A stretch of DNA of 64,000 nucleotides from Emiliania huxleyi CCMP1516 (Eukaryota; Haptophyta; Isochrysidales; Noelaerhabdaceae), in NCBI RefSeq assembly GCF_000372725.1, contig NW_005201165.1, positions 247,818 to 311,817 of the forward strand, read 5' to 3'. The position numbers and the translations under genes were made by a program. Positions within the stretch are counted from its first letter, which is position 1, and every line of letters starts with the position of its first letter. Positions 29,179 through 40,100 of the stretch are shown in pieces. Under the pieces are notes generated by a model, which searched no databases, was not told where the DNA came from, and was given only the letters and a program-made list of their open reading frames with translations.

Positions 29179-31350
29179 TTAGTCCAGCGACAAGGTCGAC
29201 CCCGCCACACACTTGGTCTCATACTTGTCTAGCGCGGCCGCGAGGAGCCGGGTCTGCTCTATCCGCCGCTCCAGGAGGTTGCGTAGTCCTCTGGTGTACG
29301 CCTCCATGTCGCCGTCGCGTTGAGCCGCCTCGAGGAGCGTCGTCTCCGTCGTCAGCGCATCGGAGCTGCGGCGCACTGCCAAATCGGCAGCCTCGAGGAG
29401 CGCCTCCTCGGCGTCGAGGAGCACCTTGGCAGCCTTGTGGGCCTGCAGCTGCTCCGCAGAGTGGCGAGGCCTCTCGGAGGGCACAACCCCCTCTGAGCCA
29501 CGCCACGCCCCGGTCTCGGCACCGCAATCTTGCTGCGGCCGTCGCGGGGCTGTTTGCGGGGAAACGCGAGGCTTCGGAGGCAACCGCGCGGACGGCGGCG
29601 GAGGGTGCTGTTGAGGGTGCTGCTGCTGGGTTGGATCAGACGGAGACAGCGTCGCTCCGACGGGTTGTGGCGGCGGCGGCTGCAACGGTGGTGGTGACGG
29701 CTGCTGATCGAGCTGTTGCTGTTGCTGCGGCGGCGGCGGCGGCGGCGGTGGCCCCTGAGAATCGAGCTCTTGCGTCTGAGCTGGGGGCGGCGGCGGCGGC
29801 GGCCGCGGCCGGTGAGAGCGCCGCCGAGGTGGCTGCGGCTGCGGCTGTGGCGGCTGGGCCTCCTGCCGATCCATCGCCTGCCAGTCCTTTACACGCTCGG
29901 CGTAGCGAAGGGTGTTGAGGGAGTGCTCGCAGCACACGGAACAGGGCGAGATGGTGGCGATCATGACGGTGCGAGAGTTCTCGCCGACGAAGGAATCTTT
30001 GAGCAGCTGCGTGAGCTTCGAGCCCCGAAAGGGAACGTGCGACGACTGCGAGCCGAGGGCACGGATGCACTCCTTGAGGCAGAGCAGCGACTTGTTGATC
30101 TCTGCGCCGTCTAGTCGGTTCTGACGGTCGTCTGACTGCGCCTTGGCGGCCCATTCGGAGCCGGCAAGGTCGACGAGCGAGAGCTTGCAGCGGACGCTCT
30201 CCGAGGCAGGCTCTACCACCTCGATCTGCAGCACCGCGTGCGATCGCGAGGAGTGCGTGTTTTGGGCTGTCGCGCGAGTGGTGCGGTCCGAGGTCGAGAG
30301 CAGCAGCAGCAGTTCCTCAGCCGACGCGAGGGTCGACTGGTGCAGCCCCACGACGTGCTGCGCGCCGTGCTCATCCTCCATCACCTGCACGCTCCTCTTT
30401 TTGTTGAGCAGGTCAAAGCACTTCCCTCGATAGATCTCGAAGAAGCCCGCCCGCACGGTCAAGCCGCCGCCCGCCCCTCTCACATTCCTGAAGAGGTCGT
30501 CGGCAACGAGGGAGTAGATGCCGGCGCTGTTGTCGCCCTCGCCGCTGCCGAGGCCCTCCATCGTCATCGTCTTGCCTGATCCTGTCTGGCCGTACGCGAA
30601 GCAGGTGCCGTGACCGCGGCTGGCGAAGAGATGCTCGACCATGGGCCGGACGGCGCTGTCGAACACCTGCTGGTTGGTTGCACTCTCGCCGTACACGCCG
30701 TCGAATTTGTACGTGTGGTTCTCCATGGCGCGCGAGAGGTCGACGGTCACCTTGGGCTCATGCGCCACGAGCGAGGCTCGAGCCGTCTCCTCCTCGCCGC
30801 AGGTCGACACGACGTCGAAGCCCCCCCGGCGCAGCTCCTCATCGAGAAGCGGCCGCTTGCGCACAAAGACAGACAGGCTCGCCCTCGATGCGGTGTCGCG
30901 CACAGAGACGGACACGGAGGGTGGAGCACCGGCCCGGTAGCGCGCGATCATCGCCTGGAACACGCCCTCGTCGCCGGCGAGGCCGCGCTGCTCCGCCCAC
31001 CGCTTGTCTTCAGGCTTTGCCTTCACGACTTTGATTGTCGCCGGAGAGGACTCTAAGTCGCGCCGGGGCATGGGGCGCGGTGCCGGCGGCGGATTCCGTG
31101 GCTCGGGAGCCCACGCCTGGGTACGGTGGGCGCGAACCTGAATGCCGGCCTCCTCCACGGTGCCGGACTCACGCCGGAAGCGGCAGGCTGGCACACCCTC
31201 CTCGCGCAGTCCGTCCTTGACGTAGACCAGGGAGTAGGTCCCGTCCTCGCGCACGTTCTCGATTTTGGCCTCATGAAAATAGCCCAGCCCGCCAAAGTCG
31301 GCTAGCACGTGCTGCCCGACGCGGTAAATAGGCAGGGTCGCGGGGTCCAT
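29179..31350 (-). CDS. Kinesin-13 (MCAK/KIF2-like microtubule depolymerase)
   Basis: A 723-residue single-exon protein with a true ATG at 31350. N-terminal Tudor/SMN-like module at about residues 8-60 (YRVGQHVLADFGGLGYFHEA). The internal motor domain at about 155-495 has P-loop YGQTGSGKTMTMEG, switch I NTHSSRSHAVLQI, switch II LVDLAGSE, and the kinesin-13-type INKSLLCLKECIRALG and PFRGSKLTQLLKDSF. The motor follows a neck-like basic stretch (VVKAKPEDKRW), as in kinesin-13. C-terminally comes a Pro/Gln-rich linker of about 120 residues and a Leu/Ala coiled-coil end. Expected role: ATP-driven microtubule end depolymerisation in mitosis or flagellar length control. The Tudor-like N-terminus is unusual for animal MCAK. 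Confidence 0.93.
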   Translation of the reverse strand: MDPATLPIYRVGQHVLADFGGLGYFHEAKIENVREDGTYSLVYVKDGLREEGVPACRFRRESGTVEEAGIQVRAHRTQAWAPEPRNPPPAPRPMPRRDLESSPATIKVVKAKPEDKRWAEQRGLAGDEGVFQAMIARYRAGAPPSVSVSVRDTASRASLSVFVRKRPLLDEELRRGGFDVVSTCGEEETARASLVAHEPKVTVDLSRAMENHTYKFDGVYGESATNQQVFDSAVRPMVEHLFASRGHGTCFAYGQTGSGKTMTMEGLGSGEGDNSAGIYSLVADDLFRNVRGAGGGLTVRAGFFEIYRGKCFDLLNKKRSVQVMEDEHGAQHVVGLHQSTLASAEELLLLLSTSDRTTRATAQNTHSSRSHAVLQIEVVEPASESVRCKLSLVDLAGSEWAAKAQSDDRQNRLDGAEINKSLLCLKECIRALGSQSSHVPFRGSKLTQLLKDSFVGENSRTVMIATISPCSVCCEHSLNTLRYAERVKDWQAMDRQEAQPPQPQPQPPRRRSHRPRPPPPPPPAQTQELDSQGPPPPPPPPQQQQQLDQQPSPPPLQPPPPQPVGATLSPSDPTQQQHPQQHPPPPSARLPPKPRVSPQTAPRRPQQDCGAETGAWRGSEGVVPSERPRHSAEQLQAHKAAKVLLDAEEALLEAADLAVRRSSDALTTETTLLEAAQRDGDMEAYTRGLRNLLERRIEQTRLLAAALDKYETKCVAGSTLSLD

Positions 31351-31664
31351 AAGTGCTGCGGGTGAGCTCTCCCTTCAGCACGCCACAAGCACGCAGGACA
31401 GCAGTGATAGGGCTGCAAACGCGGACTCAGGGGAGCACGGCGCTGGCGTGGGCGAGCAACTAGCTCTCCCGCGCGTTCCGGCCCGCGGGCCGTTGCCCAG
31501 AGTCGTTTCGGAGAGTTTTTTCATACGAGTAGCCGCTGCTGACGGGGTTTGCAATGAGGAGAGCCAAAGGGGGGGTTTCGGGAAAAAATTAGCCCGTTCT
31601 CGATGTCCCGGCGGGGCGGCGGGCGCTTGCCTCGCTCGCTCCGCTCCGCGATCCCTCTCTCTTG
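31351..31664. other. Short divergent promoter region (kinesin-13 / surface protein)
   Basis: 314 bp separating two divergent ATGs; must hold both 5' regions. No TATA box or repeat was recognised; a GGGGGGTTTCGGG run lies at about 31569. Confidence 0.45.
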
Positions 31665-33776
31665 ATGGACCCTCCGGCGTCCTCGCTTCTCCCGCCCGCG
31701 CTGCCATTGACGGGCGCGCAGGCAAACTGCGGACCAGAGGCCGACTCCTTCTTCGGCGCCCTCAAAGCCGTCGATGGCAGCTGGCTCACTCACGCGCAGT
31801 GCTGGAGTGGGTCCAATAACTGGATCTCAGTCCGGACCGAGGCGGACGCAGGAGGCGGAGTTATTGGGTCGGTGCAAATCTACGCCTCTGGCGAGCATGA
31901 TCGGTTGGGCCCGTTCGAGGTCTGGGTCGGCGCATCTTTTGGCGACACTGCGCCCGGATCAGCCGAGAGGTGCACCGCCAACGGTAGCCAAACCATCAGT
32001 CAGGAGCCGACGAGTGGTATGCCAGTGCTGCTCGCCTGCGGCGGAAGCCGCGGTGCGTCGTACGTGACGTTGCGTCAAGTAGGCAGCAGCAGGGGGATGG
32101 TCGTTCACGAGATTGTGGCCTACGCGAACCAAACTTTGCCGCAGATTCCCGACGTAGCTGGCCGCGACATCATCCAGGGCATCAACGCACGATACTCGAG
32201 GGGCAAGCCGAGCCGCACAATCGAGAATGCAGGGGTCCTCGTACACATCTTCGACGACACGGAGGATTGGAGGAATGGTCGGCCGTGGGATCTGTGCGTG
32301 CGAGGCTGTGACCCAGTGATCGACCATTTCTCGGCGTCCGTCATCAACGCAAAGCGGCCTGCCGTATACGCCGGCCCGCGAGGTGGCGGCCTTGTTCTCT
32401 CGGCCGACGCCGACTTCCTCTGCATCTATGACCACGACTACGGCACGGGCAGTCGTGCCAACGGCGGCTGTGCCGACACCCCAGGCGCCCGTCCACAGAG
32501 TCAACTGCTCGAGGCGCTGCGGGACTGGGACGCGCCCGGCGCATACTGGTGAGGGCCATCGCCCCTATTCACGGGGATCAGCGGCGGCAAAGCCACATCT
32601 CACCTCCGGTGCGGTGCTCTGCGTCCCTTTAGGTACAATGAGCTGATCGTGGGCGGCCTCTCGTGGCAGGCAAGCCTACCGCGGGCCATCGAGGCGTTCC
32701 TCATCACGCACGGCGACGGGCGCGCTGTCCGCGAGCAGCACGCCAACTTTCTGCGCGCCTTCAAGGTGTGCTCCTGGCAGGTTCCACTCCTCAGGTACAC
32801 CCCAGGCAAGTCGCCAGCGTTTTCCGAGGTCGAGTCTTCTGGCGTCGGCTGCACGCCAAAGGCTGCAACCTCGGTCGCTGCAACCTCCGTCGCAGGTAGA
32901 GTGTCCACCCAAGGCTGGTGCTCGAGTCTGACGCCTGGCGGCTGCGAGCACTCGTTCATGTGGTCCGCGTTTGGAGAGCCCCTGCCGTGCAAACTGGTGG
33001 GAGGGAGGTGCCGGGCGTCCGCAGGTACACAGCTGGTGCGCCCAAAGCCACCGCCTGTGCTCCCGCGTGCAAGCCCGCCCCTGCCATCGCCATCGCGGAA
33101 GCCGCCGCCGCCGCCACCGCCGCCCCCTCATCCTCGCGCCAAGCCTCCGCCGCCACCGTTGCTGATGCCGCCGCCGGCTCCACCGCCGCCGCCGCCTCCC
33201 TGGCCACCGGCCCGCTCCGCCGCGGAACTGCAGTGCTACGTCCGTCGTTACCCAGACCTCTTGTCTGGCTACTGCAAGGGCGACTTGGCGCTTTGCAATT
33301 GGCCACGGCTCCAGCGACACTACGACACGGCCGGTCGCAGAGAGGGCCGCCTCATCGCATGCCAGGCGCAGGCGCCACCTGTCGCCGCGACAGCCGTGGC
33401 GACTCCCCCGCCGCCACAGCGGTGGCGCCCGCAGGGGCTGACGCACCCTCCTGACCCGCCGGCGTTGGTGGCGGTCAGTCCCTCTGCTTCATGGGTCGGC
33501 TCCGCAGCCGTTCTGGCCTTGATGAGCGTGGTTTGCTGCGCCATCGCCCTACGCTGCTCCTTTGGCGGGCCGCGAGGCTTCACGAGTGCAACCGACGCCT
33601 ATGACAGCAGCAGTGGCGGTAGCAGCGAGGACGAGGAGGAGCCGCTATCCGAGGGAGAGGAGGGCGAGGCGCGGGCGACGGGCTCCGCTCGCACGGCGGC
33701 CGTCCAGGCGGCAGGGCGTGGCGGGCGTGTGGCGCCTGCCCACGACGCCAAACTCCGGCGTGTGGTCGACGACTAG
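31665..33776 (+). CDS. Cell-surface protein: Cys-rich lectin-like region, Pro stalk, YPDL domain, one TM
   Basis: Exons 31665-32548 and 32633-33776 (GT-AG, phase 2) give 675 residues. The first 130 residues (ANCGPEADSFFGALKAVDGS, then IGSVQIYASGEHDRLGPFEV) have the layout of a galactose-binding/discoidin-like sandwich; the match is by pattern only. A middle domain of unknown type follows, then a PPPPP/SPSRKPPP stalk, then the Cys segment ELQCYVRRYPDLLSGYCKGD with HYDTAGRREGR, a module common in algal secreted proteins, then one TM helix (SWVGSAAVLALMSVVCCAIA) and an acidic Ser/Glu tail. No strong signal peptide follows the chosen ATG, so an upstream exon is possible. Possible matrix or adhesion protein. 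Confidence 0.72.
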
Positions 33777-34204
33777 AGGGTCGTGACTAAGTCCTCCCCG
33801 TTTGACAGCGAGTCTTTTTTCTTTTTCTACACCCCTGGTCTCGCTCGCCTGTCCTCAGCTCCTGCAACAACCTCGAAAAAGCATGGTGCATGCGAAAGAG
33901 AAACGGGTCATCCACAGCCTGTGTTAGTTCCAGTGCGCCAGTCCCGGGCCTAAGAAGAAAGAAAGCGTCGAGCCAGTGCTCATGAGGTGTGAATCACAGA
34001 CCAGCGCATAGCGCCATAGGACGTATTTTCTTCTCATACACGACACTGGGAGTCGCTTAGGCGGCTCCCGTGGTGTACCTGTGTTAGTGCCAGTGCGCGC
34101 CAGTCCCGTGCCCAGTGTCGTGCGAGGGAGTTGCGTTGTAAAATTCTTCTCATAACAAGGCTGAAGAAAGAATCGCTGTGGCGCTGTGAGAATACTGACA
34201 ATAA
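33777..34204. other. Intergenic with dispersed family-B repeats
   Basis: Copies of GTTAGTGCCAGTGCGCGCCA and TCCCGTGCCCAGTGTCGTGC at about 33922 and 34081-34130, plus TTCTTCTCATAACAAGGC at about 34144. No gene supported. Confidence 0.6.
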
Positions 34205-34560
34205 GGTTCACAGCTGAAATGTGGAATATAAGCCAATATATCGCAATATACGGTCCGGATATATTGGAGAATATTGGGATATATTGGCTTATATTGCGAT
34301 ATATTCGCCCTGTTGATACGTCTCCAGTATATTCCAATATATTCCAGATATGCCGGAGCTAATCCCGGGGCGAAACAAGAGTATATTGGAGTATATTGGA
34401 GTATATTGCGATATATTGTACGCCTGGGCTATACGCAGCGATCCAGCAATGTATCCCAATATACTCCAATCTATCCCGGTATTCAGCAGTATTCAGCAGT
34501 ATTCAGCAGTATTCAGCAGTATTCAGCAGTATTCAGCAGTATTCGCTCGGCTGGATTTTG
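34205..34560. repeat. AT-rich ATATTG / CAGTATTCAG repeat cluster (left)
   Basis: Interspersed and inverted copies of ATATTGGAGTATATTG, CAATATATCGCAATATA and TATATTGCGATATATTC, then six tandem copies of the 10-mer CAGTATTCAG at 34482-34541. AT content contrasts sharply with the flanks. A sister cluster is at 36535-37015. Confidence 0.9.
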
Positions 34561-35337
34561 GAGATCCGGTGCAGCAGTGCTGCCGCAAACGGGTGCGCAG
34601 GGGCACGATGGGGCCAGAGGTCGCCTCCGAGCGCCAGATCGATGGCTCATCGTCCGACGGCTCGATGGAGGAAGGCCCTATGCTCAGACTGACCGCGAGC
34701 GTCTGCGTCCTGAGTGCAAAATGGGATCGCGGCGGCGGTTGCGATGGCGGATGTCAAGTCGAATCGATGCTCTTAGCAGTGCCAGTGGGTGCCACGCGAG
34801 CACGGCAAACGTCGGCATAGCCGAGCCAACGCATCTTGGTTGGCCTCCCCGCGTAGTTCACGAAGCGGAGCAACGGCCTCGGAATTGCTGCAATCGTGCA
34901 GGGGCGGCGTGCCACTACGTCGGGTGCCGGCGCCCCGTCAGCATACCATGCTCGTCCGACACGCGCGCCCCACGCGGTGGGGCGCGCATGTCCCCTGTCT
35001 ACCCTGAGCGCCTGCCTCTCGACATCAACGTCTCAACCTTCTGGCTCCGCGTGCACAGCGAAGATCGTGCCACCCACCGGGTGGCACGGCCGATTGAGTA
35101 GGTGGCACTGCGAGGTATATGCTCCGACTTCGAGCGCTTAGGCACGGCAACTTTCTGAGACCGACAGGTAGGAGGGGCTGCGCGCGGGCGGCGCGCCCGC
35201 AACGGAGCGGAGAAGTTTACGGAAAGACGAAACAGAAAGTCCGTGGAGAGGCGTAGGAGTTCTATTTTCTTCATTCAGGCAAAAGGACAGGAAAGCAGAC
35301 GGGACAAGCTCTTCCTCACAGGCAAGCTCGCCGCCGC

Positions 35338-35402
35338 GGCAGGCAATCTCTCGCCGCAGGCAATCTCTCGCCGCAGACAATCTCTCGCCGCAGGCAAGAG
35401 CT
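35338..35402. repeat. GGCAATCTCTCGCCGCA tandem repeat
   Basis: About four copies of a 17-mer with minor changes (one GACAATCTC variant). Confidence 0.9.
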
Positions 35403-35734
35403 CGCATGCTCCCGGTGCGCCCCATTCGTTTTCGCTGTCCTTCACCGCGACCGGCTGTCTGTCGCGGCAGCAAGTCAGTGTGGCCAGGGGCCGTAAGAGT
35501 GGAAACGCTGGTATGTGCGGAGGGAGCGCGCGATCAAATGTCCGGTGATAATGGGGAGATGCCACCCAGGCCAGCCAGGGCAGGGGCGGAGGGCGAGGCA
35601 GGAGGGCGGGATGGGCGCTTTTGCAGTCCCTTGCCCAGTGTTGTGCGCAGGAATTTTTTTCCTTCTTTTCTGCCCGCCGTCAATCTGTGTGTGTATGAGC
35701 GTCGCCGAGCTCGCGAGCGTTCGCCCGTCGAGGT

Positions 35735-36028
35735 GTGGTGACAGAGTGGCACCGCGGGCAGACAAACGTCTTCTTTCCTGGAGAGACCAGATTTACTAAG
35801 TGCACGGTCCTCTGCCGCGTGGGCGGCCGTGGGAGGGTGTGCGTTGTGCCCGAGTTTGAGGATGCCCTCGCCGGAGAGCTCGTGGACGCGGGCATGCAGC
35901 ATGACTTCACGCAAGCCGTCGCCTTCAAAATACGGCAGAGGCGCGTGCTACTAACGGATGCCGTGCCGGATGACATTACTGCGCGCGTCTGCCAGGCTGC
36001 ATGGACATGGCGGGCTGCAGCCCAGTAA
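35735..36028 (+). CDS. Possible exon of unknown gene
   Basis: A 97-codon frame beginning at GTG, so at best an internal or terminal exon. Composition (VCVVPEFEDALAGELVDAGM, then DDITARVCQAAWTWR) looks more protein-like than neighbouring frames, with balanced charge and hydrophobic spacing. No domain recognised, no ATG, and no matching second exon identified. Confidence 0.2.
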   Translation: MVTEWHRGQTNVFFPGETRFTKCTVLCRVGGRGRVCVVPEFEDALAGELVDAGMQHDFTQAVAFKIRQRRVLLTDAVPDDITARVCQAAWTWRAAAQ

Positions 36029-36417
36029 CCGGACGGCATTCTCCGCTACAGACCTACTCTCATCAGGCAGAGCAAGAGGCGTGTCGTCGGGAATGATCGA
36101 CGTAGATCTCTTGGCAACCGTACACCAGGGCCTTCTGCTTACCCGCTAGGTGCCCCAGCCAGCCCGCTGCCGCCGTTTTGCATAGCTGAACGTGCGGATC
36201 CTGCGATGCACTTTTCCGTGGGTCAGCCATCTGTGCGAATGCGAGAGCGCGCCGGTGCAGCCTGCTGGGGGCATGCAATAGAGCCCTATAGGAGCGCCCA
36301 CCAGGTGGACACCCCACGCTGCGCACCCGCGAGGACACTGTCATGGTTTTGCACATGCTGTGTGTGGTGACTGGTGTGCGAGCCGCGCTGGACATCAGAT
36401 AGCTCTTATTCACGACC

Positions 36418-36703
36418 TGCAGCCACCCGACGCGGCGCCTGTGTGTTTACGATCCTTCGACTATCCCCACGGCGGCGTGTGAGCACGTCCCGCAGGCTGC
36501 GACGCGCCACGGACCATTGTACATCCCCCGACTTTCTCCAGTATTCAGCAGTATTGCAGTATTCAGCGCAAGACCGCAGCCATCCAACCCGGCGCCTTAC
36601 GATCCTTCAACTACCCCCACGGGGTCGTTTGAGCCACGCCCCGCAGGCTGCGACGCGCCACGGACCACTCTACGTCCCCCGACTTTCTCCAGTATTCAGC
36701 AGT
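36418..36703. repeat. About 150-bp tandem duplication
   Basis: Two diverged copies (about 36418-36556 and 36575-36703). Both carry ACGATCCTTC, GCAGGCTGCGACGCGCCACG, and CCCCCGACTTTCTCCAGTAT followed by CAGCAGTATT. They lead into the right AT-rich cluster. Confidence 0.85.
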
Positions 36704-37015
36704 ATTCAGCAGTATTCCAGCAGTATTCAGCAGTATTCGGCAATATACAGCAATATATCCCAGTATTGCGAACTATAAGCCAATAATGGGGCAAGCAAGC
36801 TGTGAGTATATTGGGATATACTGCTGTATATTGCAATATATTGCGGAAGGATTGAGGTGCTTGGCGGCGCCGAGATATACTCCAATATATCCCAGTATTC
36901 GGCTGGAAGATGTTCCTCCAATATCTCCGTATATTGCGCAATAGTGCGCAATATTGGAGTATATTCCAGGGGTGCAATATACCCCAGTATATCCCAATAT
37001 ATTCACAGCGCCTTG
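36535..37015. repeat. AT-rich ATATTG / CAGTATTCAG repeat cluster (right)
   Basis: Same vocabulary as 34205-34560: CAGTATTCAGCAGTATTC tandem runs at 36537-36570 and 36690-36745, then ATATCCCAGTATTG, GTATATTGGGATATAC, CAATATATTGCGG, CAATATATCCCAGTATT and GCAATATTGGAGTATATTCC. Ends about 90 bp before the GH31 ATG. Confidence 0.9.
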
Positions 37016-37107
37016 CTATTTGTCAGTATTCTCTGTGGAGTTGTGACTGTGCCAGAGTCGCCAGTGGCGAGTCGGAGTGGCGAGTCGGGCGACGCAACCG
37101 ACCGCAC

Positions 37108-40100
37108 ATGATCCTCGCCGCCATCTTCCCTCCGGCATCGTCAATCTCGGCGTCGCCGCTCGCGTTTGAGCTCTACCCGTACGAGCCGGCGGCCGATCCA
37201 GCGGCTGCTGTCGTCGTCGGAAAAGCCCGTTTCACGGTCCTGACGCCGAGGCTGCTGCGGCTCGAATACTCTGAGACTGGAACCTTTGAGGACCGCCCGA
37301 CGTTGGCCTTTGTGAACCGCAAGCAACCCGTCCCCGAGTTCACCTGGAGCGCCGTGGCGGGCACGCTCACCACCGCCGCTCTGCGCCTCCACTACGCGGG
37401 CGGCGCCTTTTCGGCACAATCGCTGTGGGTGACGCCTGCGCCCGGTGCGAAGCGGACCGCGTTCGCTGGATGGAGATTCGGCATGACGTCCGACGCCGAC
37501 CCAGGCAACCTGCGAGGCACGATCCGCACGCTCGACCGAACGGCCAACATCTCGCTCGATTGCAACCATCTCACGAGCGATCGGCACTGCGCTTGGGGTG
37601 TGGTGTCTCAGAGTGGCTGGTCGCTGGTGAACGAGACGGGCGTGCCGTGCCTCGGGGCGGACGACTGGTGGGCCGACGCCGAGGGCTCGATGCTACGCAA
37701 CATCGACACGCACGACCTCTACCTCTTTGCCCACGGGCACGACTACCCCGCAGCCCTTCATGACCTGCAGGCCGTGGGCGGAAAGGTGCCGCCCCTCTCC
37801 CCGCCGCAGCCTCGGCGCCAGTTATTCGCTGAATGAAGTCATCGAATCGCTTGTCAACAGGTGCCGCTCCTGCCCCGCCGCAACCTCGGCGTCTGGTTCA
37901 CGCGCTGGTACGACTACGACGCGGCGGACGTGCGTCGCCTCGTGGGCGAGTTCGAGCGGCGCGCGCTGCCGCTCGACGTCCTGGTCCTCGACATGAACTG
38001 GCACACAAAGGACGCCTGGACGGGCTACAGCTTCGACAAGACCCTCTTCCCCGACCCGGCCGAGGCGCTCGGCTGGCTCCGCTCCAAGGGCCTCGCCGTC
38101 GCCGCCAACCTCCATGACGCAGAAGGCGCCGCCGTCGCCGAGGGGAGGAGCGGCCCGCGGCCGCCCACTGCTCGCATGGATGATCCACCGGTCACCGCCG
38201 GGTAGGCATCAACCCGTGGGAGGAGCGGCACGCCGCCGCCGCCGCGGCGATGGGCCAGCCCAACGCGAGCGGCCAGCTGGCCCTCCGCCTGACGAGCAAG
38301 GAGTACGTCTTTGCGCTCGAGGACGTGGTGCTGCGCCCGCGCGAGGAGGAGGGGATGCGCTTCTGGTGGATCGACTGGCAGCAGGGAGAGACGCAGGGCG
38401 GGACGGGCCAGGACCACCGCCCCGACGGAAAGATGAACCCGACCGTCTGGACCGCAAAGGCGAGAGTCACCGACTCGCTCCGGCGATGCCGCACGGGCGG
38501 CGGCTGCTCCGACCTGCGCGGCGTCACTCTGTCTCGCTGGGGCGGGCTGGGCCAGCACCGCTACCAGCACGGCTTCTCGGGCGACGTGGCCGGGCTCACG
38601 TGGGCCAACCTCGCCTACCAGGTCTCCTCTAGACCTGCCCTCGCCCTAGTCCCGCCCGATCCCGCCCGATCTCGACGGGTCTCACCCGCCTCGCCGTCCC
38701 CGCCTCCCAGGCGTACTTCTCGGCCACCGCCTCCAACGTCAACTTTGGGTTCTGGTCGCACGACCTCGTCGGACCCGGATCGGACCCCGAGATGTACGTG
38801 CGCTGGCTGCAGCTCGGAAGCCTGTCGGGCATCATGCGGATGCACGACCGCGGCCTCTCGGCCGGAGGATGCATGCCGTGGCCAGACTCCGACAGCGCGT
38901 GCTCGACTGTCGAGCCTTGGGACGTGCCGCGCGCATTCTACGAGGCGGCCGCGAGCGCGCTCCGGTCGCGTGCGAGTATGCTGCCCTACATCTACACGCA
39001 GGCGCGCGCGGCGTTCGACTCGGGGCTCGGCCTCACGCGGCCGATGTACTACTACCACCCCGAGGAGCAGGGCGCCTACCCGTCCAGCAAGGTGGTCTCG
39101 GCTCCCCTCGGCTCCTCTCGGGCTCCTCTCGGGCTCCTCTCGGGCTCCTCTCGGCTCCTCTCGGGGGCTCCTCTCGGCCCCTCTCGGGCTCCTCTCGGGG
39201 GCTCCTCTCGGCCCCTCTCGGCTCCTCTCGGCTCCTCTCGGCTCCTCTCGGCTCCTCTCGGCTCCTCTCGGCTCCTCTCGGGCTCCTCTCGGGCTCCTCT
39301 CGGGCTCGTCTCGGCTCGTCTCGGCTCGTCTCGGCTCGTCTCGAATCCCGGCTGCTCTCGCCGCCAGGAGGAGTTGCTCGGCCAAGTCCCGAGCACACGG
39401 CAGTACTACTTTGGACGCGACCTCCTAGTCGCGCCCGTGACGGCGGGAGGCGAGTGCGTGCGCGCGAATGCGACGCGCCCAGCCGCGACCGCCGCCGGCG
39501 GCGGCGGCAGCTGCGGCGGCGGGGCGGCGGCGGCACCGCCGCCCGACGCGCCGTGCGGTCTGGCGCGCACAGAGGTGTGGCTGCCTCCAGGCGTGTGGTA
39601 CGAGGTGCACACGGGGTCTCTCCTGAAGAGGGCAGCGCCCCAGACCACCACGCTGGGCGTGCACCTGCTGGACGTGCCCACCTATGCCGTCGGCGGCTCG
39701 GTGGTGCCGCGCAGGCCGCTCTTCTCCTCCACGGGCGAGGTCGCCGTCTCGCCCGGTCTCGCGGGCGAGGCGTACGCTGCCGTCGAGTGGACCCTCTACC
39801 CGGGTGCGGCGGCGGGCTCGGGCAGCATGTACGAAGACGACGGCGAGACCTACGCGTACTTGCGTGGCGACTCGGCGACGAGTACGCTCGTATTCGCGAT
39901 GGGCGGCGGGACGAGCCCCACTCTCGACGTCAACATCACCGTCGCCGTCTCGGCAGGAGGGGCCGCCGCCCTGCCTCGGACGCGCACGCACTCGCTCCGG
40001 CTCCCGAACACGCCGCCGCCGACGCGCGTCCTCTTCAACGGGGCGCCGCTCGGGAAGTCGCGCTTCGGCGGCCCGGCCTCGTGGCACTACGACGGCGACG

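Larger units (their letters stand above)
34561..36417. other. 1.9-kb segment between the two AT-rich repeat clusters
   Basis: No conserved gene is recognised. Several open frames exist (34608-34820, 34274-35101, 35735-36028) without family resemblance. A decayed mobile element is possible, since related repeats lie on both sides, but I see no reverse-transcriptase or transposase motif. Confidence 0.4.

Noticed and set aside
34274-35101. 275-codon ORF within the AT-rich cluster
   Set aside because: Its N-terminal third translates the CAGTATTCAG and ATATTG repeats and it has no recognised domain.
39092-39367. Ser/Gly/Leu-Pro low-complexity insert in GH31
   Set aside because: Encoded by the GGCTCCTCTC array between good GT-AG sites; removing it joins conserved GH31 segments.
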